Shown here in pieces: positions 1 through 8,236 of a DNA stretch of 64,000 nt (positions are counted from its first letter, which is position 1; each line of letters begins with the position of its first letter). The translations under genes and the position numbers were made by a program. The notes beneath the pieces are model-generated. The model ran no database searches and was not told the DNA's origin. It worked only from the letters and a program-made list of their open reading frames with translations. Source of the stretch: Kribbella sindirgiensis. Its GTDB lineage: Bacteria > Actinomycetota > Actinomycetes > Propionibacteriales > Kribbellaceae. The DNA is taken from positions 620,001-684,000 of the forward strand of contig NZ_SJKA01000001.1 of NCBI RefSeq assembly GCF_004331435.1. Direction: 5' to 3'.

Positions 1-1019
1 TCGATCCGCTTCCCGAACAGCGTCAGCAACGACGGCAGCAAGGTCACCGCGGCGAGCATCGTCATCAGCACGGTCAACGTGACCCCGAGCGCGACGCCCT
101 GCAACGAGCCGAGTCCCAACGCCAGCAGGCCGAGCAATGCGATGACAACAGTGCAGCCGGCGAACATCACCGACCGGCCCGCGGTGTCCAGGGCGATGAC
201 CTTCGCGTCGGCCTCGCCCTTCAGCAGCTCGTGGCGGTAGCGCGAGAAGATCAGCAACGCGTAGTCGATGCCGACGCCGAGACCGACCAGCATCATCACC
301 GGCGTCGTGTACTCCGGCACCGTGAACAGGTGCGACGCGAGCATCAGCAGCGCGACCGTGCTGCCGACGGCGAACAGCGCGGTCAGCAGCGGAAGTGTTG
401 CCGCAAGCAACGATCCGAAGAGGAAGACCAGGATCACCAGCGCGGCCAGGATTCCGGCACCCTCGGACGCGCCACCCGAACTCTCGGCAGCGCTCCGCGC
501 CAGATCCCCGCCGGCCTCGACCTGCAAGCCCGGGTGCGCGAAGTCCTGCGCCCGGTGAATGATCGTCCGTACGTCGTCCACCGGCATGTCCGCCACCGTG
601 ACGTCCAGTCCGACCGTCGCGTACGCCGTACGTCGATCTGTCGACATGGCCCCTGGACCGGCGAACGGGTCGGCGACCGAGGCGACGTGCGGCAGACCGC
701 GGACCACCGCGAGCATCGACGCGATCCGTGTCTTCTCCGCGTCGAGGCCGCCGTCGGCCCGGAAGACGAGCTGGATCGAGGCCGTGTCGCCCTTCGGCTG
801 GTGCTTCGTGAAGATGTCCGTCACCCGTTGGGAGTCGGTGCCCGGCAACGAGTTGTCGTTCTTGTAGTTGGCGCCGACCACCGTCGCAGAGGCGATCACC
901 GCGGCCAGCACCAGCACCCAGAGCAGGAGGGCCAGGCCGGCGTGCCGCATCGCCCACCCGGAAACCCGGTGCAGCAGACCGGGCCGGGTGGCTGGTCGGA
1001 TCTCGGTGTCCACGGTCAT
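1..1019 (-). CDS. MMPL/RND family transporter, N-terminal part (runs off window)
   Basis: The reading frame opens at the ATG at 1019 and continues past base 1, so about 339 N-terminal residues are seen. There is an N-terminal membrane segment (ALLLWVLVLAAVIA), a large extracytoplasmic loop, and a run of helices ending in GVGIDYALLIFSRYR. The Asp-Tyr in that helix is the proton-relay signature of MMPL transporters. The family exports lipids or hydrophobic compounds by proton antiport. It is divergent from a PadR regulator and separated from it by two copies of an operator-like motif, so it is the likely target of that repressor. The substrate cannot be told. Confidence 0.9.
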   Translation of the reverse strand, partial: MTVDTEIRPATRPGLLHRVSGWAMRHAGLALLLWVLVLAAVIASATVVGANYKNDNSLPGTDSQRVTDIFTKHQPKGDTASIQLVFRADGGLDAEKTRIASMLAVVRGLPHVASVADPFAGPGAMSTDRRTAYATVGLDVTVADMPVDDVRTIIHRAQDFAHPGLQVEAGGDLARSAAESSGGASEGAGILAALVILVFLFGSLLAATLPLLTALFAVGSTVALLMLASHLFTVPEYTTPVMMLVGLGVGIDYALLIFSRYRHELLKGEADAKVIALDTAGRSVMFAGCTVVIALLGLLALGLGSLQGVALGVTLTVLMTMLAAVTLLPSLLTLFGKRI

Positions 1020-1031
1020 GGTGCGTCCTTG

Positions 1032-1051
1032 ATGAGTAGATTGGCTACATG
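1032..1051. promoter_or_regulatory. Operator-like motif, copy 1 (PadR-MMPL intergenic)
   Basis: A 20-bp motif containing GTAG-N5-CTAC, an inverted repeat. A second copy 44 bp away at 1076-1095 matches 19 of 20 bases. It lies just upstream of the MMPL start. Binding by the adjacent PadR protein is inferred from position, copy number and symmetry. Confidence 0.55.
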
Positions 1052-1075
1052 TTGCCTCTCGACTGTAACAGACCT

Positions 1076-1095
1076 ATGAGTAGACTGGCTACATG
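1076..1095. promoter_or_regulatory. Operator-like motif, copy 2, overlapping padR start codon
   Basis: Second copy of the 20-bp motif; its last three bases are the ATG of the padR-like gene (1093-1095). There is no Shine-Dalgarno sequence upstream of that ATG, so the mRNA may be leaderless, with the operator blocking transcription start. Confidence 0.55.
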
Positions 1096-1419
1096 AAGGC
1101 GGATGCGCTGCGTGGACACCTCGACCCGATGATCCTGGCGGTCGTCGAGCACGAACCGCTGCACGGCTACGCGATCATGGAGGCGCTGCTGGAGCGCAGC
1201 GGCGGCGAGCTCGATCTGCCGACCGGCACGCTCTATCCGGCGCTCCGGCGACTCGAGCGGGCCGGTTACCTGGCCAGCGAGTGGAGCACGGTCGGCGGGC
1301 GGAAACGCCGTACGTACCAGCTCACCAGTGCCGGTGCGAAGATGCTTGCCTCGGGCAAGCAGGAGTGGGTGACGTTCCGCGCGGTGGTGGAAGGCGTGTT
1401 ACGCCCGGGCCAGCCGTAG
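1093..1419 (+). CDS. PadR family transcriptional regulator
   Basis: 108 aa. The winged-helix PadR core is clear: LAVVEHEPLHGYAIMEAL, then TGTLYPALRRLERAGYL (recognition helix and wing start), then GGRKRRTYQLTSAGAKML. Length is typical of short PadR proteins that repress adjacent exporter genes. It is divergent from the MMPL transporter. The start codon sits in the second operator-like repeat with no ribosome binding site before it, suggesting leaderless translation and autoregulation. The 3' end overlaps the convergent gene at 1399-2037 by 21 bp. Confidence 0.93.
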   Translation: MKADALRGHLDPMILAVVEHEPLHGYAIMEALLERSGGELDLPTGTLYPALRRLERAGYLASEWSTVGGRKRRTYQLTSAGAKMLASGKQEWVTFRAVVEGVLRPGQP

Positions 1420-2037
1420 GCCGCGAGCGGCCTGCTGGCCGACCAGCACCAGCGGCAGCACGACGAACGCCCCGACGACACTGAGGTCGAGCAGACCGTT
1501 CGGATGCGGGCTGGTCAGCGCCATCAGGACGCCGATCCCGCCGATCGTCACGGCGTTCACCAGCGCGAAGAGCGTGGTCGCCCGAGTCAGGTGGGTCCGG
1601 ACGAAAGGGCTTCGCAGACCGATGCCGGCGGCAACGACCGCGAGGACGGCACCGGCGATGGCGATCGTGCCGACGTTCCGCACCAGGACCTGCAGGAGGT
1701 CGTTCAGCGGATTCGGATCGTCCGGACCGCTGTTCCAGCTCCAGGCGCCTTCCCGCCACACGATCGGCTGGATGATCAACGCCGCGAACAGCAACACCGC
1801 CGTACGCCGGCTCTGGCTGACGGCGAGGTCCGCGCGATAACCCGGCGCGACCTCCTCGACCGTCCCGAAGTCGGCCACCGCGTGCTTCTCGGCGTCGTAC
1901 CTGTCCAGCCCGTCCGCCTCGAAGGCCTCGGTGGCGTCGGCCAGGTGGTCGCGGGCCTCGGCCAGCAGGTCCGCCTTGCGTCGCCGAGGTCCCCGGAGCT
2001 CCTTGCTCAGGGCAGCCAGGTACTCGTCGATGGGCAC
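1399..2037 (-). CDS. Permease-prefix-domain-like membrane protein
   Basis: About 212 aa from the GTG at 2037 (PIDEYLAALSKELRGPRRRK). The first 70 residues match the permease prefix domain 1 pattern, a helical soluble domain often found near PadR genes; about four hydrophobic segments follow. A start at the GTG at 2070 would overlap the upstream stop by 4 bp (GTGA) and add 11 residues, so translational coupling is possible. The family start pattern favours 2037. Function unknown; such proteins are usually linked to PadR-controlled membrane systems. Confidence 0.8.
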   Translation of the reverse strand: MPIDEYLAALSKELRGPRRRKADLLAEARDHLADATEAFEADGLDRYDAEKHAVADFGTVEEVAPGYRADLAVSQSRRTAVLLFAALIIQPIVWREGAWSWNSGPDDPNPLNDLLQVLVRNVGTIAIAGAVLAVVAAGIGLRSPFVRTHLTRATTLFALVNAVTIGGIGVLMALTSPHPNGLLDLSVVGAFVVLPLVLVGQQAARGLRLARA

Positions 2038-2066
2038 GTGTCCAGTATGAGGAGGCCGCCGCCCCC

Positions 2067-2459
2067 TCACGTCCGGGGTCCCACTGACTCACCCCTGAGC
2101 TTGGTACGGCGGCGGTGCCGTACGACGAAGAAGCCGACGTACCCGATCACCACGAGCGCGAAGCCGACCTTCTCCGCGATCGGCGTCGCGCCCTCAGGCC
2201 AGATGGTGCCGTCCAGGTAGTGATTGATGAAGCCGCTTTCGTACGGCGTCTCGCCGCCCCTGCGGCGGAAGTACTTCTCCGCGCCCGTGAACGGGCAGTC
2301 GTAGTCGACGATCACGATGGCGACGTTCCAGACCACGATCCCGAGATGGACCCAGATGAGCTTCGCCCACTTCCAGGCCAGGAAACCGCCGATCACGAAG
2401 AACAGCAGGAAGGCGGCGTGCAGCACGAACATCACGTCACCGAGAAGTCGCCAGATCAT
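2067..2459 (-). CDS. DUF2784 family membrane protein
   Basis: 130 aa with three or four hydrophobic helices (FVLHAAFLLFFVIGGFLAW; WVHLGIVVWNVAIVIV; a C-terminal VGFALVVIGYVGFFVV) and the DUF2784 pattern DYDCPFTGAEKYFRRRGGE near residues 53-70. Function unknown in the family. It lies in a minus-strand run with the GNAT gene upstream (3-bp gap) and the permease-prefix gene downstream. Confidence 0.85.
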   Translation of the reverse strand: MIWRLLGDVMFVLHAAFLLFFVIGGFLAWKWAKLIWVHLGIVVWNVAIVIVDYDCPFTGAEKYFRRRGGETPYESGFINHYLDGTIWPEGATPIAEKVGFALVVIGYVGFFVVRHRRRTKLRGESVGPRT

Positions 2460-2462
2460 GCG

Positions 2463-3116
2463 CTACTCCGGCCCGGCTCGCAGCGCGTCGCGGACCGTCA
2501 CCGGCGCCGGCGGCGCCTTCTCGGGGCGGATGGCGCCCATCAGACGCTCGACGGCGGCCTCCATCTCGCTGCGCCACGTGATCGCCGACCGGAGGTCGAG
2601 CCGCAGCCGCGGATTGCGCGGGTGCTCGCGCACCACCCCGAAGCCGACCGCACGCAGGAAGTCCGTCGGCCAGACACAGCCCGGCCCGTCCCACCGCGAG
2701 TCCCCGAACGCCTCCACGGCCCGGAAGCCCCGCTTCAGAACGTCCTTGGCAACCGCCTGCACCAGGATCTTCCCGAGCCCGAGGCCCAGGTACCGCGGAA
2801 GGATCCGGCCGGTCGCCAGTACAACGGCGTCCGGGCTGACGGGCGCGGTCGGGAACGCCTGGATCCGGGGCAGGTACGACCCCGGCGCGTACACCGCGAA
2901 CCCGGCCGGCTCGTCGTCGACGTACAGCACGATCCCGGCGGTCCCCCAGTCGAGCAGCAACTGTGACAGCCAGGCTTCCTTCTCCAGCCCGGTGTCACCG
3001 TTGCGGTCCGCCTTGCGCGCAGCCACCGGGTCGAGCTGCCAGAACACGCAGTCACGGCAGGGCACCGGAAGCTCACCGAGATTGGCGAGCGTCAGCGGTT
3101 CCAGCCGTCGGGCCAT
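2463..3116 (-). CDS. GNAT family N-acetyltransferase
   Basis: About 217 aa from the ATG at 3116 (MARRLEPLTLANLGELP); the frame stays open upstream to 3329 but that part overlaps the small gene at 3178-3378 and looks non-coding. GNAT features: AGFAVYAPGSYLPRI strand region, then RYLGLGLGKILVQAVAKDVLKRG, the acetyl-CoA pyrophosphate loop and following helix, then FLRAVGFGVVREHPRNPRLRLDL. An N-terminal CRDCVFWQ motif has two Cys. A related GNAT gene near parAB and the PLP aminotransferase is common in Actinobacteria; the substrate is unknown. Confidence 0.88.
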   Translation of the reverse strand: MARRLEPLTLANLGELPVPCRDCVFWQLDPVAARKADRNGDTGLEKEAWLSQLLLDWGTAGIVLYVDDEPAGFAVYAPGSYLPRIQAFPTAPVSPDAVVLATGRILPRYLGLGLGKILVQAVAKDVLKRGFRAVEAFGDSRWDGPGCVWPTDFLRAVGFGVVREHPRNPRLRLDLRSAITWRSEMEAAVERLMGAIRPEKAPPAPVTVRDALRAGPE

Positions 3117-3177
3117 CAACGCATCCGATCGGCCGTACAGAATGTTAGCTTCGTCACGGTGCGTGTCGCCCAGAGTG

Positions 3178-3378
3178 TCATCGGGCGGCTGGTTCGGCCG
3201 CCGGTTCGGGGACGGCGGACGGGGTCCGCGCGTCCGTGGTGCGGGTCGCCTCGGGAGCGACGTACCGCTGCTGCACCTTCCCTGCGGGTTGCCGCCGGAA
3301 CAGCTCACCGGCGAACCCGGCCAGCACACCCAGCACCAAGCCGCCGAGCGTCCAGCCGGCTGTCCTGCCCACGCTCAT
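3178..3378 (-). CDS. Small single-pass membrane protein, unknown function
   Basis: 66 aa. One N-terminal hydrophobic helix (TLGGLVLGVLAGFAGELF) followed by a polar, Ala/Pro-rich tail. The ATG at 3378 is preceded by GGAAGG at a suitable distance. No domain recognised. It lies 61 bp upstream of the GNAT start in the same direction, so the two may share a transcript. Confidence 0.65.
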   Translation of the reverse strand: MSVGRTAGWTLGGLVLGVLAGFAGELFRRQPAGKVQQRYVAPEATRTTDARTPSAVPEPAAEPAAR

Positions 3379-3501
3379 TCTGATCCGCCTTCCCAGTCCA
3401 CCTCTCCAGGCCGCACCATTCGGGCCGGCTGTCTCAGCAGCCAGATTCCGGCATGGTCGAACCTGCCCCTATAAGGCATGGTAGTGAGAGGTCACGCCGA
3501 T

Positions 3502-3519
3502 CCCCAGTCCCGACTGGGG
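3502..3519. repeat. Perfect 8-bp inverted repeat upstream of aminotransferase
   Basis: CCCCAGTC-CC-GACTGGGG lies 52 bp before the GTG at 3572, in the 193-bp gap between divergent genes. It could be a repressor site for the aminotransferase gene. No partner regulator is adjacent. Confidence 0.4.
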
Positions 3520-3571
3520 TCTGTCGACGTAACCTGGTGACTTCCCCCTCATCACCGTTGGAGTGGCCCCC

Positions 3572-4882
3572 GTGAGTGCTGACGTGCCCGATGTCCGGCA
3601 GACCCGACTCGACAACTACGTCGAGGCGTACGCAGCCCGGACCAAGGGCATGACCGCATCGGAGATCAGGGCCCTGTTCTCGGTCGCCAGCCGGCCGGAG
3701 GTGGTGTCACTCGCCGGCGGCATGCCGAACATCGGCGGTCTGCCGCTCGACGTGGTCGGCGGCGCGGTCCGCGACCTGGTGATCGACAACGGCGGCACCG
3801 CGATGCAGTACGGCTCCGGCCAGGGCGACCCGGCGCTCCGCGACCAGATCTGCGACATCATGCGGCTGGAGGGTATCGAGGCGCATCCGGACGACGTCGT
3901 CGTCACGGTCGGCAGCCAGCAGGCCGTCGACCTGGTCACGCGGGTGTTCTGCGATCCCGGCGACGTGGTGATCTGCGAGGCGCCGTCGTACGTCGGCGCG
4001 CTCGGCGTCTTCCGTGCGTACCAGTGCGAGGTCGTGCACGTCGCGATGGACGACGACGGCGTCGTACCGGAGGCGCTGGAGCAGGCGATCGCGTCGGTGC
4101 GCGCGGCCGGGAAGCGGATCAAGTTCTTCTACACGATCCCGAACTTCCACAACCCGGCCGGGGTCTCGCTGTCCGACGAGCGCCGGGCGCGGGTGCTGGA
4201 GATCTGCCAGCAGGCTCAGCTGCTGATCCTCGAGGACAACCCGTACGGACTGCTCGGGTTCGAGGGTGAGCCGCAGAAGGCGTTGCGCGCGGCGGATCGC
4301 GAAGGGGTCATCTACCTCGGTTCGTTCTCGAAGACGTTCGCCCCCGGGTTCCGGGTCGGTTGGGCGGTCGCGCCGCACGCCGTTCGGGAGAAACTCGTGC
4401 TGGCACAGGAATCCGCGACGCTGTGCCCGCCGACGTTCAGTCAGCTCGCGATCTCGTCGTACCTGATCCGGCACGACTGGATGGGGCAGGTCAAGCAGTT
4501 CCGGGAGATGTACCGCGAGCGCCGCGACGCGATGCTCGCGGCGTTGACGGAAAAGATGCCAGCAGCAACGACCTGGACGCGGCCGCGGGGTGGCTTCTAC
4601 GTCTGGCTGACGTTGCCGGAAGGGCTGGACGCGAAGGCGATGCTGCCCCGGGCGGTGACGGCGCGGGTCGCGTACGTGCCCGGAACGGCGTTCTTCGCCG
4701 ACGGTTTCGGCTCCCAGTGCATGCGGCTGTCGTACTGTCATCCGACGCCGGAGCGGATCATCGAAGGCGTCGGCAGGCTGGCCGCGGTGATCAACGAGGA
4801 GCTCGAGCTCCGGCAGACGTTCGGCCCGCTGACGCCGGGCGCCGGCCATGGGTACGACGCTCCGGGGCCGGAGCTTTCGTAG
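3572..4882 (+). CDS. PLP-dependent aminotransferase (fold type I, MocR/2-aminoadipate transaminase-like)
   Basis: About 436 aa. The GTG at 3572 was chosen because GGAG at 3560-3563 is well spaced from it; the GTG at 3563 overlaps that site. Motifs: VSLAGGMPNIGGLP near the N terminus, AMQYGSGQGDPALRDQI, the PLP-phosphate region TVGSQQAVDLV, the NFHNPAGVSLS segment, and the Schiff-base lysine in GSFSKTFAPGFRVGW (about residue 254). It has no GntR domain, so it is an enzyme and not a MocR regulator. Likely an amino acid:2-oxo acid transaminase (LysN/aromatic class). The position between the GNAT and Ddl-like genes beside parAB recurs in Actinobacteria. Confidence 0.92.
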   Translation: MSADVPDVRQTRLDNYVEAYAARTKGMTASEIRALFSVASRPEVVSLAGGMPNIGGLPLDVVGGAVRDLVIDNGGTAMQYGSGQGDPALRDQICDIMRLEGIEAHPDDVVVTVGSQQAVDLVTRVFCDPGDVVICEAPSYVGALGVFRAYQCEVVHVAMDDDGVVPEALEQAIASVRAAGKRIKFFYTIPNFHNPAGVSLSDERRARVLEICQQAQLLILEDNPYGLLGFEGEPQKALRAADREGVIYLGSFSKTFAPGFRVGWAVAPHAVREKLVLAQESATLCPPTFSQLAISSYLIRHDWMGQVKQFREMYRERRDAMLAALTEKMPAATTWTRPRGGFYVWLTLPEGLDAKAMLPRAVTARVAYVPGTAFFADGFGSQCMRLSYCHPTPERIIEGVGRLAAVINEELELRQTFGPLTPGAGHGYDAPGPELS

Positions 4883-5014
4883 TCCGGTTCGCAAAGGTTG
4901 CGCAAGGGACCTACGGGCGGGCGGGGGTCCAGGATTCGGTAGGGGTACCGTTCGAGTGGGCCTCGGGACCGGCGACCGTGCCGGAGTCGCCCACGAGTGA
5001 TCGGGATATTTGTG

Positions 5015-5962
5015 ATGAGTGATCTGGGTCGAGTGCTGGTACTGGCAGGTGGACTGTCGCACGAGCGGGACGTCTCGCTGCGATCCGGCCGCCGAGTGGC
5101 GGACGCCCTGCGCAGCGTCGGCGTCGAGGTCGAACAGCGCGACGTCGACGCCTCCCTGGTCGATCGGCTGCGCCAGGATCCCCCCGATGCGATTTTCCCC
5201 GTCCTGCACGGCGTCACCGGCGAGGACGGCGCACTCCGCCAGGTCCTCGACCTGTACGGCGTTCCGTACGTCGGAGCCGACGCGGCCGCGTGCCGTACGG
5301 CGTTCGACAAGCCGGTGGCCGCGACGGTCGTCGGCGCTGCGGGACTGCACACGCCCGCGTCGGTCGTGCTCGGGCATGACACGTTCCGCGAGCTGGGTGC
5401 GGCCGCGCTGATGGAGGCAGTGGTCCAGCAGATCGGGTTGCCGCTGGTCGTGAAGCCGGCGCGCGGCGGTTCGGCGCTCGGCGCGTCGATCGTGCGGTCA
5501 GCGGACGAGCTGCCGTCGGCGATGGTGAACTGCTACGCATACGGTCCGGTGGCGTTGATCGAGCAGTACATCGACGGGACCGAGGTGGCCGTGACGGTCG
5601 TCGACGTCGGCGACGGGCCGCGGGCGCTGCCTGCCGTGGAGATCCGGCCGGATTCCGGGTTCTACGACTACGAAGCTCGGTACACGGCGGGCGCGACGCA
5701 GTTCGTCGTCCCTGCGCGGCTCGAGCCTGAGGCCGCCGGTGCGTGCGCTGCGGCCGCGGTGCAGGCCCACCAGGCGCTGGGGTTGCGCGATCTGTCCAGG
5801 ACGGACCTCGTGGTGGACGCGGCCGGTGTGCCCTGGTTCCTCGAGGTGAACGTGGCCCCCGGTATGACCGAGACATCGCTCGTCCCGCTGGCCGCCGAGG
5901 CAGCCGGGATCGAGCTCGGCGTCCTCTGCCGCGACCTGCTCGCCACCGCAGCAGCCCGCTGA
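5015..5962 (+). CDS. D-alanine--D-alanine ligase family protein (ATP-grasp)
   Basis: About 315 aa from the ATG at 5015 (MSDLGRVLVLAGG). N-terminal Ddl pattern GGLSHERDVSLRSGRRV, the FPVLHGVTGEDGALRQVLDL substrate region, ATP-grasp lysine region PLVVKPARGGSALGASIV, EQYIDGTEVAVTVV, and the metal-binding end FLEVNVAPGMTETSLVPLAA. It differs from classic Ddl by having HGVTGEDG where HGxxGEDG is usual, which is compatible. Could ligate D-Ala or a related dipeptide; as the window shows no other mur genes, a paralogue with another role cannot be excluded. Followed after 11 bp by the SURF1 gene. Confidence 0.88.
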   Translation: MSDLGRVLVLAGGLSHERDVSLRSGRRVADALRSVGVEVEQRDVDASLVDRLRQDPPDAIFPVLHGVTGEDGALRQVLDLYGVPYVGADAAACRTAFDKPVAATVVGAAGLHTPASVVLGHDTFRELGAAALMEAVVQQIGLPLVVKPARGGSALGASIVRSADELPSAMVNCYAYGPVALIEQYIDGTEVAVTVVDVGDGPRALPAVEIRPDSGFYDYEARYTAGATQFVVPARLEPEAAGACAAAAVQAHQALGLRDLSRTDLVVDAAGVPWFLEVNVAPGMTETSLVPLAAEAAGIELGVLCRDLLATAAAR

Positions 5963-5973
5963 CAAGCACCCCC

Positions 5974-6807
5974 ATGCCCGACCCCCACGACCCTGCACCG
6001 TCTGCTCGGCCGTTGTGGCGGACGGTTCTGACGCCTCGGTGGTCCGGACTGCTCGTGCTCGCCCTGGCGATCGCAGCGGTCATGACCGTGATGGGCGTGT
6101 GGCAACTCGGCGTCTATCGATCGAAGACTGCCGACGCCACCGCCCAGCGCGCCGCTGCCCCTCCGGTCGAACTCCAGTCGCTGTTCTCGATCGACGAGGG
6201 TCTCCCGTCGAAGGCCGTCGGTCGCCGCGTCACCATCGCCGGGACGTGGGGCCCGGCTGCGGACCAGGTCTTGATCGCCGATCGCCTGCAGGACGGCCGA
6301 GCCGGCCTGTGGGTCGTGTCGCCGCTGAAGCTGTCCGGCACCGACGCCGTGATGGTCGTCCGCGGATGGGTCGCGTCGCCTTCCGATCCAGCCGTCACAG
6401 CGCCCTCCGGCCCGGTCCGCTTGAGCGGATCGGTTGTGGCGTCCGAAGCCGAGGACTCGTCGGACGACGCCGCGAAGGGCCGGGTGCTGTCGTCGCTTCG
6501 GATCCCGACGATCGTGCACCTGGTGAACTACCGGGTGTACGACGCGTTCGTCGTACAGTCCGCCGTCGACTCAGGCGCCGTACCGTCTCCCGCACCCGCG
6601 ATCGTCGCACCGCCTCCGCCCCCGACCGACCACGCCGGCCTGCGCAACGTCGCCTACGCGGTTCAGTGGTGGATCTTCGCGGCCTTCACCCTGTGGATGT
6701 GGGGCCGCATGGTCCTGGACGCCCACCGCGAACCCCACGAGGACGACCCGGATTCGGGTGACCGCGCCGCGGAGCCTGTGGAGCCAAGCGGTACCGTTTC
6801 AGCGTGA
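5974..6807 (+). CDS. SURF1 family cytochrome oxidase biogenesis protein
   Basis: About 277 aa from the ATG at 5974. Two transmembrane helices bracket a periplasmic domain: LLVLALAIAAVMTVMGVWQL near the N terminus with the SURF1 G-x-WQL motif, and YAVQWWIFAAFTLWMWGRM near the C terminus. The internal V-R-G-W-V segment (MVVRGWVASP) is also typical. Supports assembly of the aa3-type terminal oxidase. The last base pairs overlap the next gene by 4 bp (GTGA), indicating coupling. Confidence 0.92.
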   Translation: MPDPHDPAPSARPLWRTVLTPRWSGLLVLALAIAAVMTVMGVWQLGVYRSKTADATAQRAAAPPVELQSLFSIDEGLPSKAVGRRVTIAGTWGPAADQVLIADRLQDGRAGLWVVSPLKLSGTDAVMVVRGWVASPSDPAVTAPSGPVRLSGSVVASEAEDSSDDAAKGRVLSSLRIPTIVHLVNYRVYDAFVVQSAVDSGAVPSPAPAIVAPPPPPTDHAGLRNVAYAVQWWIFAAFTLWMWGRMVLDAHREPHEDDPDSGDRAAEPVEPSGTVSA

Positions 6808-7157
6808 CTTCCTCTGCCGACCCCGCCACCTCCGCCGGCCCGCAGCCGCTCACCCCGGCCGTCCGCGGCGCGCTGACTCGCTACCGCGTGATCGCGTACG
6901 TCGTCGGCGTGATGCTGCTCCTGCTGCTCTTCGTCGCGATGCCGCTGAAGTACCTGGGCGACAACCCCGCCGCGATGAACGTGATCGGCCCCCTGCACGG
7001 CTTCCTCTACGTCGTGTACCTGCTCGGCACGTTCGACCTCTTCCGCCGGGTCCGCTGGTCCTTCCCTCGGCTGGTCCTGATGGCCGTGGCCGGCACGATC
7101 CCGTTCCTGTCGTTCTACGCGGAGCGCAAGACGAGCCACGAACTCCTCGGTCGCTAG
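6804..7157 (+). CDS. DUF3817 integral membrane protein
   Basis: 117 aa, starts at a GTG overlapping the SURF1 stop. Three helices: YVVGVMLLLLLFVAMPLKY, GPLHGFLYVVYLLGTFDLF and LVLMAVAGTIPFLSFYAER. The H-G-F-L-Y-V-V and FYAER segments are typical of DUF3817. It pairs with SURF1 in many Actinobacteria; role unknown, perhaps respiratory-complex related. Confidence 0.9.
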   Translation: MTSSADPATSAGPQPLTPAVRGALTRYRVIAYVVGVMLLLLLFVAMPLKYLGDNPAAMNVIGPLHGFLYVVYLLGTFDLFRRVRWSFPRLVLMAVAGTIPFLSFYAERKTSHELLGR

Positions 7158-7173
7158 CCCCCACCGAGGGCAA

Positions 7174-7189
7174 TGTTTCACATGAAACA
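7174..7189. other. parS: parS-like site 1 (one mismatch)
   Basis: TGTTTCACATGAAACA differs from the parS consensus TGTTTCACGTGAAACA at one central base. The flanks extend the symmetry (CAATG...CATTG, 7171-7192). Located in a convergent intergenic region near parAB, where ParB-binding sites are expected. Confidence 0.75.
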
Positions 7190-7243
7190 TTGCACCCAGT
7201 GCTGCGATGGATTTGTCGACATATCTCCCTGCCGATCTATCCC

Positions 7244-7266
7244 GCTAGTTCGGACTACGAACTAGC
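7244..7266. terminator. Inverted repeat, probable bidirectional terminator
   Basis: GCTAGTTCG-GACTA-CGAACTAGC: perfect 9-bp stem with a 5-nt loop between the convergent DUF3817 and reductase genes. No T-tract follows, as is usual in high-GC actinobacteria. Could instead be a protein-binding site. Confidence 0.55.
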
Positions 7267-7336
7267 TCTGTGAGCGCGATCCTAAGCGCCCTCGGCGAAC
7301 TTACATCCGTGTGATTCCGGGCGCCTCGGCCTCTGA

Positions 7337-8104
7337 TCAGCTCTGCCGCACGGCGTAGTGGAGGCGAACCGCGCCCCCGGCGTCGGTCTGCGCCGAGAGC
7401 AACTCCAGACGCGTCGGAGCCTCGCCGACCGAGAGCGGCGAGCCGTCCATGACCGACGGCGTCCCCAGTCCGCCGATCAGAGCAGGCGCCAGCGTCAGGT
7501 GCAGTTCGTCGATCAGGCCGGCCCGCAACAACGCACCGTTCAGTCCGCCGCCGGCATTCGACAGGACGCACGTGATGCCGAGTTCAGTGCCCATCGCCGC
7601 CACTGCTCGATTCAGGTCGACGCGCTCCTCGCCGACCACGAGATAGCAGATGCGCTCCCGGCGGAGGTAGCTCAGATAGTCCGCAGGAGTCGACCGTGCC
7701 ACCAGGACGAGTGCGTCCCAGTTCTCATGTCTCTCGGTCCAGCGCACACGTCCACGGCTGTCGACGATGGTGAACCACATGTGCAACGGTGTCCGCTGCT
7801 CGATCACCTCCGCCGGCAGGAAGTGCTCGTAGAGAGTGTCCGGGTCGCCGTCGTAGGTCGGCAGTTCAGAGGGGATCGCGTCCTCGCTCACCAGACTGCC
7901 GCTGCCCTCCAGGATGGCGTTGCAGCCGTACTGCTGTTTGACCAGCTCGGTCACGTCGATCGCGACCGAGTCCGACGACTCCGGCGTCATCGATGCCCAC
8001 AGCTCCGTACTCGGCTGATGCATCAGGAGCGCGTTGCGGGTGAGCGCGACCTTGCCGTCGACGCTCGCCTCCACGCTGACCACTACACGCGGTCGCTTCT
8101 GCAC
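7337..8104 (-). CDS. Pyrimidine reductase family protein (RibD C-terminal / DHFR-like fold)
   Basis: About 255 aa. The GTG at 8104 is preceded by GGGAGGA at good spacing; the frame is open further upstream but lacks a signal. Family segments: RPRVVVSVEASVDGKVAL at the N terminus, NAILEGSGSLVSE, the NADPH-binding GITCVLSNAGGGLNGALLRAGLIDELHLTLAPAL region, and a final GSPLSVGEAPTRLELLS. RibD-C proteins reduce ribosyl-pyrimidines in riboflavin synthesis, but no other rib genes are near, so the actual substrate is uncertain. Convergent with DUF3817. Confidence 0.82.
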   Translation of the reverse strand: MQKRPRVVVSVEASVDGKVALTRNALLMHQPSTELWASMTPESSDSVAIDVTELVKQQYGCNAILEGSGSLVSEDAIPSELPTYDGDPDTLYEHFLPAEVIEQRTPLHMWFTIVDSRGRVRWTERHENWDALVLVARSTPADYLSYLRRERICYLVVGEERVDLNRAVAAMGTELGITCVLSNAGGGLNGALLRAGLIDELHLTLAPALIGGLGTPSVMDGSPLSVGEAPTRLELLSAQTDAGGAVRLHYAVRQS

Positions 8105-8198
8105 TGGGTCCTCCCCGGTTCGCTGCGCAGGTGAACGCCAAGGTCTACCAGCGGCCGCCGACAATTCGACGGGCAAGCTCGGCGCGCGGGCAGCGAAA

Positions 8199-8226
8199 CC
8201 GTCCTGCGGAGAGCCCCGCAGGACGG
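8199..8226. terminator. Hairpin downstream of parB
   Basis: CCGTCCTGCGG-AGAGCC-CCGCAGGACGG: perfect 11-bp stem 11 bp beyond the parB stop (minus strand). Likely ends the parAB transcript. Confidence 0.6.
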
Positions 8227-8236
8227 ACCGGTGGAG

